Assembly (NCBI RefSeq): GCF_024763615.1 | Contig: NC_077222.1 | Span: 22,320,001 to 22,384,000 of the forward strand | Source: Phlebotomus papatasi | Lineage: Eukaryota > Arthropoda > Insecta > Diptera > Psychodidae | DNA length: 64,000 nucleotides | Reading direction: 5' to 3' | Shown: piece by piece, positions 23,238 to 34,292 of the stretch | Position numbering within the stretch: the stretch's first letter is position 1 | How the letters are laid out: each line of letters opens with the position of its first letter | Notes under the pieces: model-generated | The model's input: the letters and a program-made list of their open reading frames with translations, nothing else | Told to the model about the DNA's origin: nothing | Database searches by the model: none | Position numbers and translations under genes: made by a program

Positions 23238-23699
23238 TTAATTATTTGAACATTTCTATATCAAAATAATTTCAACGAATAGATATATACAAAATAAAGC
23301 TAAAGGTAAAATAGTCGTCTTTGCGGAGCTGATTCTATTATTTTGACCGCCATTGTTAGAAGTTAGAAGACAAACATATTTTAAACGAATTTTTATAGAG
23401 AAAATACGGCGACATGCAATGTAGCATTAAGGGGGAACCCTGAATTATAAGGTCAAATAAATAGATTTAGATTTATTTTTTGGCTTAGCTTAAATAGATA
23501 GATAAACCAGATAAACTATCTCAGAAACCATTAAAATTGCAGAAGCCGGTTTGAAATATTTTCGAAGATACAAAGATGAGCTCAGAGCAGATTTGCAAGC
23601 GATCGAACGAACATCCAAAACTTTGAAGTGCATTTTCTCTAGATAACTATTCTTTAGTTCGATATTTGTATTTTTTTCTTTGAAAAAAAAAATACTTTA
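23238..23699. other. No gene seen
   Basis: AT-rich unique sequence. Confidence 0.45.
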
Positions 23700-23990
23700 A
23701 AACCTTTAAAACGGATCTTGATCTAAATTCCAAAAGCCAAAATCCTGAATTCTTAAAAGTGTCATAGCTACTCCCACGATGCTTGCAGGGGGCAAATTGA
23801 AAGTTTGCGTGTTTTCAGAAATTATTGTACACACTATGTTTGTATAATTTGGACATTTTCCGGACTGACCATTCCAGATTTCGGCCTTCGGGATATTGGT
23901 TTTCCGGAATTTTAGCCTTTTGAATTTCGAGCTACTCGGGACTTCGTTTGTTCAGGATTTTGGCCTTCGGGATTTTGGCTGGCACCATAT
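23700..23990. mobile_element. Repeat-armed foldback element, copy 1 (reverse)
   Basis: The left arm has CCAAAAGCCAAAATCC words. The core (TAGCTACTCCCACGATGCTTGCAGG) is the reverse complement of the core in the copies at 24345 and 32100. The right arm carries the inverse words (TTCGGGATTTTGGCTGG). Confidence 0.6.
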
Positions 23991-24344
23991 ACCAAAAATT
24001 TTATGAAGCCTGGTCATTTCCTTCTCTTTCAAAAAAAAATTAAGCGGTAAAATAATATAAAATGTTACTCAAAATTCGGATAGAAATTTGTATTAATATG
24101 GTTTCAAACTGAGATTATAAAAAATCTCAACTTTGCAAATGTGTAAGAAGCGATAATCCGGATAATCAAAATAACTCACTTTGAATAAAAAAAATAGTAC
24201 CTGGAGCTATAACAAAAATTATAGTTTCTATATTCTTTTATATAGTTCACCAAAAGGTCCAAATCCAAATACTAAACTATTTTTTTATTAATTGTATAGG
24301 GAAGAGTGTATAGGAATTGTGCTAAACATTTTAGATCGGAGGCA

Positions 24345-24640
24345 GCCGAAATTCCCAAAGGGCTAAAATCCCTAAAGCCAAAATCCCGAAGGTCAAAATC
24401 TCGAATGTTCAAAATCCTGAAAGGGTTGAAATTATATGGAGGATAATGTGTAGAATAATTTCCCAAGACACAGAAAATTTTCCTTTGCCTCCAGCAAGCG
24501 CGGGTACAATCGTGGGATTAGCTTTGACACTTTTTAGAATTCGATATTTTGACTTTCAGGATTTTGGCCCAAACGGAATTTTGGTTTTCGGGATTTTGGC
24601 TTTCTGGATTTTGACCGGGACCCATTTTAGATATCAAATA
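24345..24640. mobile_element. Repeat-armed foldback element, copy 2
   Basis: Left arm: about six CTAAAGCCAAAATCCCGAAGG-like units. Core ~110 bp (ATATGGAGGATAATG ... GCGGGTACAATCGTG). Right arm: the inverse TTTTCGGGATTTTGGCTTTC. The core matches 32280-32390. Confidence 0.65.
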
Positions 24641-24671
24641 CTCAAGAGAAATTAACGAGACATATTTTAAA

Positions 24672-24893
24672 TAGGGGGAAGTGGAGCACTTTTGAATTTG
24701 GGCAGCTTCAAAATTGGGATTTTTCTCTTATTTTTAAAATTTAAATGAAATTAAGCCGTATTATAATGTAATTTAACTTCACTATTGGTTTGAGAAGGTA
24801 AATTATATTGATAATGTGCAGTTTAATTGAAAAATAGGTCAAAAAGCTTAATTGTAAAGCTGATCCAATTCAAGGGTGCCCTACTTCCCCCTA
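24672..24893. mobile_element. TAGGGGGAAGTGG MITE, copy 1
   Basis: The ends TAGGGGGAAGTGGAGCAC and GTGCCCTACTTCCCCCTA are inverted, with TA at both edges, over 222 bp. A second copy lies at 38034-38360, and a lone right half near 29108-29178. Confidence 0.7.
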
Positions 24894-26827
24894 CAGTAGG
24901 GGTCATTAATCTTTGAGCATTTATTTACTGATATTTATTTTTAAATGGAAAAGGAAGGAATTAAATTATTACCAATGTGAATGGGTCAAGTTTAAAATTT
25001 TTTTCTGTTGAACACTTTCGTTCGACGTAAAAAATCAGACTAACAGGGGTCAATTTTTCATAAATTCGGGTTACTTCCTTGCCCTGTAAGTGTTATAATT
25101 GCACTAAAAGATCTTTCTGCTCATCTTTGGGTCTGTGAGAGGTATTAAGCACGTAACTTACTTTAACGGCATTCATGCCAAAACCTGTCTCTTTAGGGCT
25201 GTTCTCGCACTGTATATAGCATCTCCGTCTGCTCACCCTCTCTGAATTTGACCCTCATCTGTGGTACTGTATAAGCAATAAAAATTGTATAATTATTTGA
25301 GAGGGTGTCTCTAACCGAAAATCATTCATTTTCTACTTATTCCCTTTTTCTTTTATTCCCTTCCATCTGTAGGCGCCTCAAGTTTTCTTTCTTATACCAA
25401 AAGCCCCAAGAGATACTGTAGATGTGTGTCTTGTTAAACAAACGATCCCGAAATTGGAATGAGAATTATTTATAAGGTTTGGGGTTATCTATCTCGTTTC
25501 GTCTTTGGCAATACATCAATGTGGGGCTGTAAGAGACAACACCGAAGATGGATGCATAAACAAAATTGGTAAAATCGAAAAAAATATTGCAATACGAAAT
25601 GGATACTTATTCATGATACTTAATTCGTTGAAAATACATCTAATATATCACGTTAAGGCAGATCTGCCGCCCCTCCCAAAAAGTGTGGTGAGACGAAAAT
25701 AAATAATATTAATAAATGACTATATATCATACATATCGGCAGTTCTTTCATCGCCCCCTCAACGAGGGAGTATCCAAGAAAAAAAGGGGGAGGAAGTGAT
25801 TTTCTTCACATTGAATCTTTCTTTTTCAAGACTAAACTTATATATTGTGTTAAGTGCCTCTTTTCGTGTTCCTTCGCCAAAGACGAACATCTTATAAGTT
25901 TCTATAAGGATTTATACTGTATGTTCGTAATTTTGTCAAAGTTCGACGAGTGCCTCAAAATTCAATTTATGCAATATACTGGAGCCCAATTGGAATTAAA
26001 TAGAGGCCAAAAGGATGGCAAACATGGTATATTGGCAAATCCTCGTTCTCCTCGCACGAGAGATTCTCGTGCCGCAAGGCTCACCTTATGTATCATGTAC
26101 TTAACATGATAGTTTGGGAAGAAACATCATTAGATGTTGTCTGTTTAGGAGTCCCATATCTTGGGGCTTGGGGAATTTTCTTCCTGAGGAGTAATGTATT
26201 GAGCACGAATAGTCTGTGATGATAGAAAATTGAATATCTTTAAGATTTCCTGAGTTTATTAATCTAAAACAATTGGGTCATTCATTTATTTCACTATTTA
26301 TTTTATTTAAAAATAAATAAAACTATTATTTATTTTTAATATAAAATTAATACATTTTTTTTTAAATCAGTTAATGAAATATTAAATTTTGGTCAGCAGC
26401 AAATTGAAATGATAAAAAAATGTGAAAAAGGACAATATTGGCAGAAATGTATGGGAGCTGGTTCAACCTTTCACCAGAAATGAGATTAGGGCCATTTTTT
26501 GGGTAGGCAAAAAACGATTTTCAGGGGGAACTCAAGGATAATTTTCCTTAAAAAAATCCTATTCCTATCCTTTCATTTTTCAGATTTTCCTCATAAATCA
26601 TTAAACATTCTTTAAATCTAGAAAAAAGGATTATATGTAACATCCTTTTTTACGAATATAATCTTCCTTTTCTATAACAGTCCTTTGAACAATTATATCC
26701 TAAATACTAAAAAATATGTTTTATGTCTCATTGCCAAAGCTTTATGATTATTTCACTGCAGAAAGATTTTTAAATGACTATTTTTAGAATATCATTAATT
26801 TTATTAAACACACTAAAAAAAGACCAG
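24894..26827. other. No gene seen
   Basis: Unique non-coding DNA with an AT-only stretch at about 26282-26350. The short frames at 25505 and 25921 show no domain. Confidence 0.45.
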
Positions 26828-27476
26828 TAGGGTAAGTGTGCCAAATTCCGGTCAGCTTAAAATTCCGGCCAAATTTTTCGTTCCTCGAATTTTGATGAAT
26901 TTTTGATTTTTATATACTCTAAGAGATTAGGGGAAAGTACTCTCCCTTCGAACGTTCATGCCTTCGAATAAAGTGAATTTTCTTTTAGTTTTCCTAAGAG
27001 GCTTACATATTTCTATTAAATATTAGTTGGCTTACCATCAATTGATGATAATTGCTTGATAATTTAGTGTAAATCTCTTACGAAAACCAAAAGAAATTCA
27101 CATTATTCGAAGGCATGAACTTTCGAAGGAAGAGCACTTTCCCCTATACAATGCAAAAGAATAACAAAAAATGTAGCTTCGACAAACAAAATGACGTGAA
27201 AAAGACATCTGAAGAATTCTCAATGGGCAAAGAACTATGAGAATGAAGGTGGCCGAAATAAGGCACCAAAGCTATGTCAATATTTTTATTTATTTGAAAT
27301 TGTATTAAGAATGATTTTAGAGTAAACAAAGACGATAAACTGTCTACAAGGTTCCAAGCAACACTCCTTAAGAAGAAGTAATAAAAATATTCAATTTGTA
27401 TTAATAATATTGCATTTCAAATTTGAAACCTTGGCGCTTGCATGCAACTATGCCGAAATTTGGCCCCCTTACCCTA
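26828..27476. mobile_element. AGGGTAAGTGTG MITE, copy 3, with a nested MITE
   Basis: Same ends and interior as copies 1 and 2, TA on both sides. The interior is split at the GAGAT/TACAATG position by the element at 26938-27146. Without that insert the length matches the other copies. Confidence 0.85.
26938..27146. mobile_element. GGGGAAAGTACTC foldback MITE, copy 1 (nested)
   Basis: TAGGGGAAAGTACTCTCCC at the left is mirrored by GAGCACTTTCCCCTA at the right. Arms extend through TTCGAACGTTCATGCCTTCG. TA duplicated at the insertion site is visible by comparison with the empty site in copy 1 at 10686. Related copies lie at 61442 and 61777. Confidence 0.85.
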
Positions 27477-27640
27477 TCGCTTTTTTACTTTTAGCTGAGA
27501 TTCTTTACAATTTCAGCTTTTGTGGTCACAGGTAAAATGCGACCTCGTCAGATCGGGCCCAAATTTTGGATTTACACGTTTTGACACTGATATATCACGA
27601 ATATCATATGCGTTAAAAATCGATTTTCGGGGACGTTTCG

Positions 27641-27950
27641 TCCCCGTCCGTCCCGTCCGTCCGTCCGTCCGTCCTGTCCGTCCGTCTGTCCCGTCCGTCC
27701 GTCCCGTCCGTCAGTCCGTCCGTCCCGTCCGTCCGTCTGTCCCGTCCGTCCGTCCGTCCGTCTGTCCCGTCCGTCCGTCCGTCCGTCCGTCCGTCCCGTC
27801 CGTCCGTCCGTCCGTCCCGTCCGTCCGTCCGTCCCGTCCCGTCCGTCCGTCCCGTCCGTCCGTCTGTCCCGTCCGTCCGTCCGTCCGTCCGTCCCGTCCG
27901 CCCGTCTGTCCCGTCCGTCCGACCGTCCGTCCGTCCTGTCCGTCCGTCGT
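27641..27950. repeat. Interrupted CCGT microsatellite
   Basis: CCGT runs broken every few units by an extra C (CCCGT) or a CTGT variant. It is far less pure than the 6254-6809 array in the related element. Confidence 0.9.
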
Positions 27951-28779
27951 ATAACCACTTCTGGAGAGAGAACGGAAAGAGATATCGACAAGCGGTTTTC
28001 GGTAAAGGTTAAATGTCGATGGGCGGATAGAAGTTGATGGTGTTAGAGTGATGCACCCCCCACCCCCTCCTTCCGCCATTTTGAAATACCACCAAATTTT
28101 GTTTTTAAAATAACTCAGCCCCTATGGCACGGATCGATCTCAAATTTTAATATGTTGCAGTTGGCCTAAAAACTTTCGATCAATACCAACCTTAACCCCC
28201 TCCGACCCCCTGACCCGAGCTAGAAGGGGTCAAAACATTCAATTTTTAAATGGCATATCTCCGGTTATAATTATCGGAAATCGAAAAATTTTGGTGTTTT
28301 GGAAAGCTCTCGTTGAGTACTACAACCTTTATGACACCTCAATTTCATCCGATTAAATCGAAGGTCCGATTAATCGAAAAATCGATTTTCGATTAATCGA
28401 TCTCGAATATTTCGAAAACTAGATGATGCTTTTTCTTTAAATTTTAGTATGTTGTAGCTGAGATCGATACCTTTCCAACGGTGGGTCGCACTCCTCCCTC
28501 GATGTTCCCTGACCCAAGCTATAACGAAAAATGTCATGACCAGACTACATTTTTGGTGTTTCTGAAGCGATTTTGACAAATTTTTAATATTTGTTATATC
28601 TGAGATCGAGATCTTTCTAACGATGGGTCCCATCCGTCTCCACCCCAACCCACTGTATCCGGACCCTTACTATATCTATATGGACCGGGCTCTATCTCTA
28701 ACGTTTATTAACCGATTTTAATGAACTTTTTTTTCTTTTATTGACCTTCCCCACTCAGACTATTTAAAAAAGAAAATGA

Positions 28780-29103
28780 CCAGTGATAAGCCCAGATAAG
28801 CTTATGGTAGCTGAGATTCTTTACAGGTGATCTCGGAATGCGTGCAACTCGGGCTGCTTGCATCTCAGAATGCGTGAAAATTCGATTGTGAATTGAATTT
28901 TGGGGGTAAAGAATCGCGTCGAGCCAATTTTATCCATTTCGGTGTCCGAGAACCGTTTGCTCGACGCGATTCTTTACCCCCAAAATTCAACTCACAATCG
29001 AATTTTCACGTATTCCGAGTTGCAAGCACTCCGAGTTGCATGCATTCCGAAGTAACCTGTAAAGAATCTCAGCTACCATAAGCTTATCTGGGCTTATCAC
29101 TGG
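28780..29103. repeat. 324-bp palindromic inverted repeat
   Basis: The outer arms begin CCAGTGATAAGCCCAGATAA and stay matched for ~49 bp. Inner arms around GGGGGTAAAGAATCGCGTCG match again, leaving a short centre. The 62-codon frame at 28893-29081 runs through the palindrome and is not a gene. Confidence 0.8.
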
Positions 29104-29107
29104 TGGT

Positions 29108-29178
29108 TTATTTAAAAATAGGTGAAAAATCCCAATTTCAAAGGTGCCCTTGTTTCAAAGGTGCCTCACTTCCCCCTA
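29108..29178. mobile_element. Right half of a TAGGGGGAAGTGG MITE
   Basis: AAAATCCCAATTTCAAAGG and GCCTCACTTCCCCCTA match the right end of the copy at 38034-38360. No left end is present; the palindrome at 28780-29103 abuts it. Confidence 0.5.
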
Positions 29179-32099
29179 ATTCTTTTAAGTTGCAGTATAA
29201 ATTCAAAGGATTCGAAATTGTATTATTTTCTTGATGATTTTCCAATTTATGATGGTTTTATGGTCTTTTGAAAATTTATAAGTCAATTTAAATCTGTAGT
29301 AGGGTGGAAGAACCGTTTAGTGTCATGCTCCATTTAATGTTATCTCCAACGATATTATATTATGTTAATTATTTTTTAAGATTATTAGTTTTTAAGATTA
29401 TTATTTTTTTTTGAGTTTGAGATTTTTTTTATGTTTTGATTTTAAGGAATTTATTTCCAAAAAGTTTTGTATACCGCTTAGTATACTCACTAGTATAGAC
29501 CTTATTAAAATAATTTGTTTAGTGTTTTTTTTTTGCAATTATTTAAGTAAATCAAAGAATAATTCATCTCGTGCTAAACTACCCACATCTAAAACATGCA
29601 GGCTCTCCCCTATTTCGATTTCGATAAGAGCATAACTAATGAAATACTTTGATTTTGCAATGCTAAAGAGCTAAATTATTCCAAAAAAAATTATATTAAT
29701 AATACGTGTGACGTCAAATGGGGCACGGTATTAATTAATTTTGCTACTTTAAATCGGTATGGACCTAAAAATAGTTTGATAATTCCGCAATGCTGGGGAA
29801 TGGAGAGCTTTGCCACCTATTTTATTGATGAAAAACAAAATTACAAATTAATTACGTAAAATTCTCTCACATTGTTCACAAATCATTTTTTCTCACGGAA
29901 AGGTTAAATAAAATAATTTTAAATATTAAATAAATGAACATATTTGAGTTTAGTTAAAAAGAATGAATATTTAAAAAAAATACTATTTTTTTTAAATATT
30001 ACAATTAATTCGATAAGTTTAATCAATTTTCTTGCAGTGTGTGGATGTATCACTGAAATTGAGCGATATCCTTTTGGATTAGCGACTGTAGTTTTTGCAA
30101 ACGACGTTTGCAAGTAAGATACAGAGGGAAGAACAGGTTGCTGATCCAATCAGCGATATATCAAGGTGTTCGAATTCGAAATATTTTACAATGCTCCTAG
30201 AATTGTTCAATTCAATGCTCTCTTTGACTTTAAGATCATCCCATAATCCGTATTGAAAACATCCACCCCTTTCGATAGTGCATTGCCTCAAAAAAACGAT
30301 TGAAGCAATAAAATGATAAATTGTAAATTTGTGAAATTAAAAAATAGGGTAGACATTCTGCTAGAATTATGGTATTATCCATTGCATTCGAATATTACTC
30401 TTGCAAATGTAATTCCTCATTGTCATTTTTGTTGATACTGTGTAATCTCTGCGAATTATTATTATTTTTTTAAAGAATAATGGAGGGTGTGAGCCAGAGG
30501 ACTAACGTGACAAATCCCATTATGACAATAATAACAGTTGTTAACCACGTCTAAAATTTACTAGAGAGGAGAGCATAACAGGGGCTTCGGGAGGTCGTGG
30601 TGAAAGAATCGTACATAATGTATAGCTTGAAATACAATGCGATGAATGGAAATACAATGCTGAATAATTTGTAAGCTTTACTGGGTAAAATTGCCAAATG
30701 CGCCAAATGAGTTTCCCGCTTCATTATTTGTATCAAGAGCTTCAGATCGCATGTTGCCAAGTGAAAAGTTGTGACTTCTGGGCACGGGATGAGTTCCAAA
30801 TCAAATTTCTTCTCTTCAAAAGCTTCCCAGCGTACTTCTACAGAACGGACAAGTCCCCCAACGCTTTAGCGCGTCTGTTGAGAATTGCGAGGGCACACAA
30901 ATTACACAAAGTGGAATGAATTAGATATTTCCACATTCCCTCTTGGCTGTGTGGTCACAGAAAAGGGGTGGCAATTTGTAGGCAGTTCGTTAGATAACAT
31001 CAGAAGGACTATGGCTCATTCAAATCTGCATTCCCACGTTTTCCCAATCCCCAAAACGACCAAAATTATTTCCATTGTAGCAAAAAGTATCTTGGCAAGG
31101 CAGATTCATATCGTTATTAAGCCAAGACTATTCTATATTTTATCAAATATAAACCATAAAAACTTTACAAATGATACTTAAGAATGGGACACATAGTATA
31201 CTAAAAAACTTGAAGTCAAAATCGTTATTTGAATCCGATTTTAGGAATTTTATAAGCCCTTATTAAGTTGGGCTTATCGAATTTTTAGCGATAAATTGAA
31301 TTATTCAATCATCTCTAAATTCAATATTTTCTAACTATCTACTAAAATTTATATAATATCAATAAATGTTTTATCTGAGAATGTGCTCGCAAATGATGAA
31401 ATCTAAATGATGGGATCCTTCTAGAGAAAAATCTCTTTTAGTTGAAAGTAGCTTAATTGATGTCTTGACTTACAATAGGGGAAGGATGTGTAGTGAGGTG
31501 AAGAACATACCGGAAAATCATATAGTAGAGAATTATCTGTATTAGCTTCTCTATTGTTGATTGGTTTAATTTAAGGGATAAGGTATCTCCTACTAGTTTT
31601 GACACTGTTTTTACATTATTTAAAATTATGTAATAAATTTAACAATAGTTGAATTATTATTGCTTGGGACAGCTGCTCAATTAAAAATATCTGCATTTTG
31701 CAATTTTTAGTTTTTACAATTTCGATATCCGCGGAATTCCTATACAAATCAAAATAAAAAATAAAAAGATTTAAAATTAAATGCCATGAAATTTTAACTA
31801 ATATGTGGACTTAATTTTACATAATTAATAATTCTTTAAATTAAAAATTCCTTTAGTCATAATTATCATTCTTAAGGTTCTTAAGAAATTTTATGCATAG
31901 CAGATGTGTTTTTTTATTTTTTTTTTAAATTAATTTTTCATACATTTACGATCTAGTTGAATATATAATTTTTTTTGTTTTTAAAGACAAACAGATTATG
32001 CTTTAAGATATCAAAATAGGTATTTCCAAAGTTTGTTGTTCAAAAATATTTTCTTACTGATTTTTTTTTAATTTTAAGCTACGTGTAGCATTTAAATAG
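29179..32099. other. No certain gene
   Basis: Non-coding sequence for most of its length. Minus-strand frames at 29919-30149 and 30079-30291 overlap each other in different frames and show no domain. The frames at 30698-31181 are likewise unsupported. Confidence 0.4.
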
Positions 32100-32470
32100 A
32101 TGCCGACCAAAAGCCCGTAGAGACAAAATTCCGAATGGGTGGAAACCCCGAAAATTAAATTCTCAACGCTAAAATTCCAAAAGCTAAAATCCCGAAAAGA
32201 CAAAATCCCGAATCCGGCCAAAATCTCGAAAATTTTAATTCTAAAAGCCAGAATACCTAAAATATCGAGTGGTCAAAATTATGAAAGGGATGCAATTATA
32301 CGGAGGATAATGCATAACATAATTTCAAAAACACAGGAAATTTCCCTATGTCCTTTGCAAGCACGGGTGTAATCGTGAGAGTAGCTATGATTTTTCACAT
32401 TTACGGAATTACAACGTTCGGAAATTTGGCTTTAGGGATTTTGGTTTTCCCGAATTTCGACTGGAACCTA
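32100..32470. mobile_element. Repeat-armed foldback element, copy 3
   Basis: Left arm of CCAAAAGC, CCGAAAA and AAAATCCCGAA words. The core ATACGGAGGATAATGCATAA ... GCACGGGTGTAATCGTGAG is shared with copy 2. The right arm is the inverse (GGCTTTAGGGATTTTGG). Confidence 0.65.
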
Positions 32471-32656
32471 TAGAATTTTACTATTAGTGCTCATTTTAGT
32501 ATTACGAGTACGAGTACTATTACTGCTCGTGTATAGTATTTTACTATTTTAGTTATACAAACAATTTGTAAATCTTAAAATTATTAATATATCCTAATTC
32601 TTTGAAATATGATGTAGGGCAGATAAAGTTAATTCTAATCGTTTTCCAAGGTTTAA

Positions 32657-33004
32657 AATAATTTAATACTTTCAAAATTGAATAAGGTTATAAAGGACGG
32701 AGCTTTAAGAGTTTTCGAATTGAAAGACAAGAAAATTAAAAGAATAATTAAAAACCCAATTTTTGAGTTTTTTAATGCAAAATTTCCTAACGAAATATTA
32801 GGAAGTAATTCGACGGTTCCATTCCATATTATTCTACCTAAGAATGACAACTTTTCAGGAGAACTATTTGAAGTTGGCGATTTCCTATGCAGCGCGTATC
32901 CTTTTTTCTTGAAAAAGTTGAATATTTCGTTACCCGGACATTGGATGACCACCAAATTCTCACCAATTGTAGATCTCGTTCCCGGGAATGACATACCTCA
33001 CTGA
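32657..33004 (+). pseudogene. ORF fragment of unknown origin
   Basis: An open frame of ~115 codons between the in-frame stop TAA at 32654 and TGA at 33002-33004. It has no ATG near its 5' end. From about 32680 its composition is protein-like (mixed charged and hydrophobic residues, e.g. PFHIILPKNDNFSGELFEVG and LPGHWMTTKFSPIVDLVPG) and different from the AT-rich surroundings. I do not recognise a family. The opposite strand is also open (32653-32994), which weakens the case. It could be an exon or a piece of a decayed retroelement. Confidence 0.3.
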
Positions 33005-33634
33005 GTAATATAATTCTAAGACGACTTAGAATAGTACGGAATGGAGCCGTCGAATTAGGCTTGTAGATTTGACACTTGATTAGTTGAATAATTAATAGTT
33101 TTACCTTAGGGGATGGAACAAGGGCTTGTTCAAGCGATAAGTTTTTTTTTCGGTCGACTGGATTGGCAATTGTCGAATAGGTTGTTCGCTTTTACATTTA
33201 AATCAACAAGTCACATGAATCTGAAGGTTATATCAGCTGTCAAGCGTTAAATATCAACGGCTCAGAATATGACCCTAACAACTCAAATTTTTACAATATT
33301 AGTTTTTCGATATTGGAATACTTATCATCCCTTACCTTCCTTGTGAATATTATTACTGAAAATTATTTTTTTCTCAAAGTCATAGTGTTTTTAAATTTTG
33401 ACTATTCAATATGTGAGATTCATCTTGAAATCGATTTAAAAGTTGTCCATTTCTGAGTTGTTTGATTCTTATTCTGAACCACCGATATGTGAAATTGCGT
33501 TTCAAATTTTGATTGATTTCCGAATAATTTACGAATACTTTTGGAATAATTAATAAATTGTTCTCATCAATTATTTCAATATTTTAAAAGTATATAATAA
33601 AATACTAATCTTATCTTGATTTTGCAATGACCAA

Positions 33635-34292
33635 TGACTCCGGCACATCTTTTAGATCAGGAAAATTTCATGAAATCAAAATTCACGTCACTGTCTTTCT
33701 AACGGCGTTATCACACTTGCACATTAAAATTTTAATGTGATTCACATTAATTGTCGCTTGTGAGCGTCCAAATATTTTATTTGTGTCTTTGAGTCACTTA
33801 ATATTTGGGGTTTTTCTATTTATTGATAAAGAAGTGGACTTGGCCTGCAAAAATAAATTTAAATTTACCTAAAGCATAAATATTTTTCACATTAAAAAAT
33901 TAAAGAGAAAATCGCATTAAGTTTTCGCATTAATGTTATATATCAATTTATATCAAATTTTGCGGGCCAAATCTAGCTTTTTGTCAACAAATAGATCAAA
34001 TTTTCAGACACACAAATAACACATTTGGACTCTCACCAGCGACAATTAATGTGAATCATATTAAAATTTTAATGAGCAAGATAACACAGTAACACGTTTC
34101 ACATCATGTCTGTCTCATTCTTCACACTCCAAGTCCAATTGAGCCAAATTAAATTTGTTTTGATGTTTAAAATAAGAAGAAGAATGCAAAAGAATGAGAT
34201 AGACATATGTATATAAAACATGTGGGAAAGAGAGAAATTCCAATTTCGACTTTATGAATTTGTCCTGATCTAAAAAGGTGAGCCAGAGCCAT
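33635..34292. mobile_element. CTCCGGCACACC MITE, copy 2, with nested element
   Basis: Ends ATGACTCCGGCACATC and its approximate inverse, as at 13534. The interior is interrupted by the inverted-repeat element at 33706-34089; removing it leaves the normal ~270 bp. Confidence 0.75.
33706..34089. mobile_element. GTTATCACACTTGC foldback element (nested)
   Basis: The left arm, with ACATTAAAATTTTAATGTGA and CACATTAATTGTCGCT, is mirrored at the right (AGCGACAATTAATGTGAATC ... GCAAGATAACAC). Arms are ~55-60 bp. Confidence 0.75.

Larger units (their letters stand above)
27492..29103. mobile_element. TIR element carrying a CCGT microsatellite (copy 2)
   Basis: TAGCTGAGATTCTTTACA at the left end has its inverse TGTAAAGAATCTCAGCTA at 29056-29073. 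The order CCGT block, GATATCGAC..GCGGTTTTCGG, poly-C with TTCCGCCATTTTGAA, then GACCCGAGCTAGAAGGGG matches copy 1. The right third is a long palindrome. No transposase. Confidence 0.6.

Noticed and set aside
28893..29081. 62-codon frame
   Set aside because: It runs through a palindrome; the mirror sequence gives the same kind of frame on the other strand.
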